Source: an uncultured beta proteobacterium (GTDB lineage Bacteria > Pseudomonadota > Gammaproteobacteria > Burkholderiales > Burkholderiaceae_C). Taken from it: a stretch of DNA of 6,985 bases. Both the position numbers and the translations under genes were made by a program. The notes beneath the pieces are model-generated. The model searched no databases. It worked only from the letters and a program-made list of their open reading frames with translations, and was not told the DNA's origin. This document shows, in pieces, positions 6,337 through 6,985 of the stretch. Positions within the stretch are counted from its first letter, which is position 1. Each line of letters starts with the position of its first letter. Location: the NCBI GenBank assembly GCA_903928325.1, contig CAIYQF010000009.1, positions 1 through 6,985 on the forward strand, in the 5' to 3' direction.

Positions 6337-6985
6337 ATGCTAAAAATTTTCCATTGGGCTGCGCCCCAAACCTTTTACCCCCTTGCGGGCAAGCTCTGGC
6401 GCCCGTTTGCCCTGGTGGCCGCGGTGTTGGCGCTGGCCGCTTTGTACCTGGGCTTTTTTGTGGCACCCACGGACTTTCAGCAAGGCGAGGGCTACCGCAT
6501 CATCTTTGTGCACGTGCCCGCGTCTTGGATGTCCATGGTGATTTACCTGGCCATGGCGTTTTGGGCGTTTTTGGGCTTTACCTTTAACACCCGCCTCTCG
6601 GGCATGATGACCCAGGCCCTGGCGCCCACCGGCGCGTTGTTTACCTTTTTGTCGCTGTGGACGGGCGCCCTGTGGGGCAAGCCCATGTGGGGAGCCTGGT
6701 GGGTGTGGGACGCGCGGCTGACGTCTGAGCTGATCTTGTTTTTTCTGTACATGGGCTACATCGCCCTGACCAGCGCGATTGACGACCCGCGCCGCGCCGA
6801 CAAGGCCGGCGGCCTGCTGGCGCTGGTGGGTGCGGTCAACGTGCCCATCATTTATTTCTCGGTGAAGTGGTGGAACACCCTGCACCAGGGCTCTTCGATT
6901 TCCATGACCAAAGCACCCAGCATGGCGCACCTGATGTTGTGGGGCATGTTGTTAATGGCATTGTCATTCTGGATGTACACCATCG
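6337..6985 (+). CDS. ccmC: CcmC, heme-handling WWD protein of cytochrome c maturation (3' end outside window)
   Basis: The frame opens at ATG 6337, three bases after the ccmB stop, and stays open to the right edge, giving 216 residues. Full CcmC is about 245-250 residues, so only the last helix or so is missing. The tryptophan-rich WWD motif is clear at about 118-131 (WGAWWVWDARLTSE). The two conserved heme-ligand His residues are present: His59 in IIFVHVPASWM and His183 in WWNTLHQGSSI. CcmC binds heme at the periplasmic face of the inner membrane and helps load it covalently onto CcmE. The order ccmA-ccmB-ccmC matches the standard operon, so ccmD and ccmE would be expected just beyond the window. 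Confidence 0.95.
   Translation, partial: MLKIFHWAAPQTFYPLAGKLWRPFALVAAVLALAALYLGFFVAPTDFQQGEGYRIIFVHVPASWMSMVIYLAMAFWAFLGFTFNTRLSGMMTQALAPTGALFTFLSLWTGALWGKPMWGAWWVWDARLTSELILFFLYMGYIALTSAIDDPRRADKAGGLLALVGAVNVPIIYFSVKWWNTLHQGSSISMTKAPSMAHLMLWGMLLMALSFWMYTI

Overview
The window looks like chromosomal DNA of a GC-rich betaproteobacterium, probably a Burkholderiales member close to Rhodoferax or other Comamonadaceae. This placement is an inference from codon usage, protein flavour and gene content, since no rRNA or other marker gene is present. Everything is encoded on the + strand and tightly packed. No mobile element, CRISPR array, tRNA or rRNA was seen.

Layout: (1) 1-444 is the C-terminal part of a NarL/LuxR-type response regulator, cut by the left edge. 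(2) 445-596 is a 152-base intergenic region with a perfect 22-base palindrome (459-480) and an imperfect 22-base inverted repeat (541-562). (3) 597-5045 is a four-gene extracellular electron transfer cluster: an exported monoheme cytochrome c (mtoD-like), a periplasmic decaheme cytochrome (mtoA/mtrA-like), a 779-residue outer-membrane beta-barrel (mtoB/mtrB/pioB-like), and a membrane-anchored tetraheme NapC/NirT/CymA-type quinone-interacting cytochrome. (4) 5057-6985 is the start of a System I cytochrome c maturation operon: ccmA, ccmB (4-base overlap with ccmA) and ccmC (cut by the right edge).

The parts make a coherent pathway. The decaheme cytochrome inserted in the barrel would carry electrons across the outer membrane. 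The monoheme cytochrome would shuttle them through the periplasm. The tetraheme anchor would exchange them with the quinone pool. The Ccm proteins would attach the 15 covalent hemes that the three cytochromes need (1 + 10 + 4). The order monoheme-decaheme-barrel-CymA is the mto arrangement I recall from the iron(II) oxidiser Sideroxydans lithotrophicus. No surface MtrC/OmcA-type decaheme gene lies between or beside these genes. The barrel lacks the N-terminal CXXC reported for MtrB of metal-reducing gammaproteobacteria. Both points favour an Mto-like (iron-oxidising or bidirectional) reading, but sequence alone cannot settle the direction of electron flow.

The system is a known type. The points most worth following up are the palindrome next to a DNA-binding response regulator, the absence of the usual Met heme ligand region in the monoheme cytochrome, the two hairpins in the operon, and the direct attachment of a ccm operon to an electron-conduit cluster.
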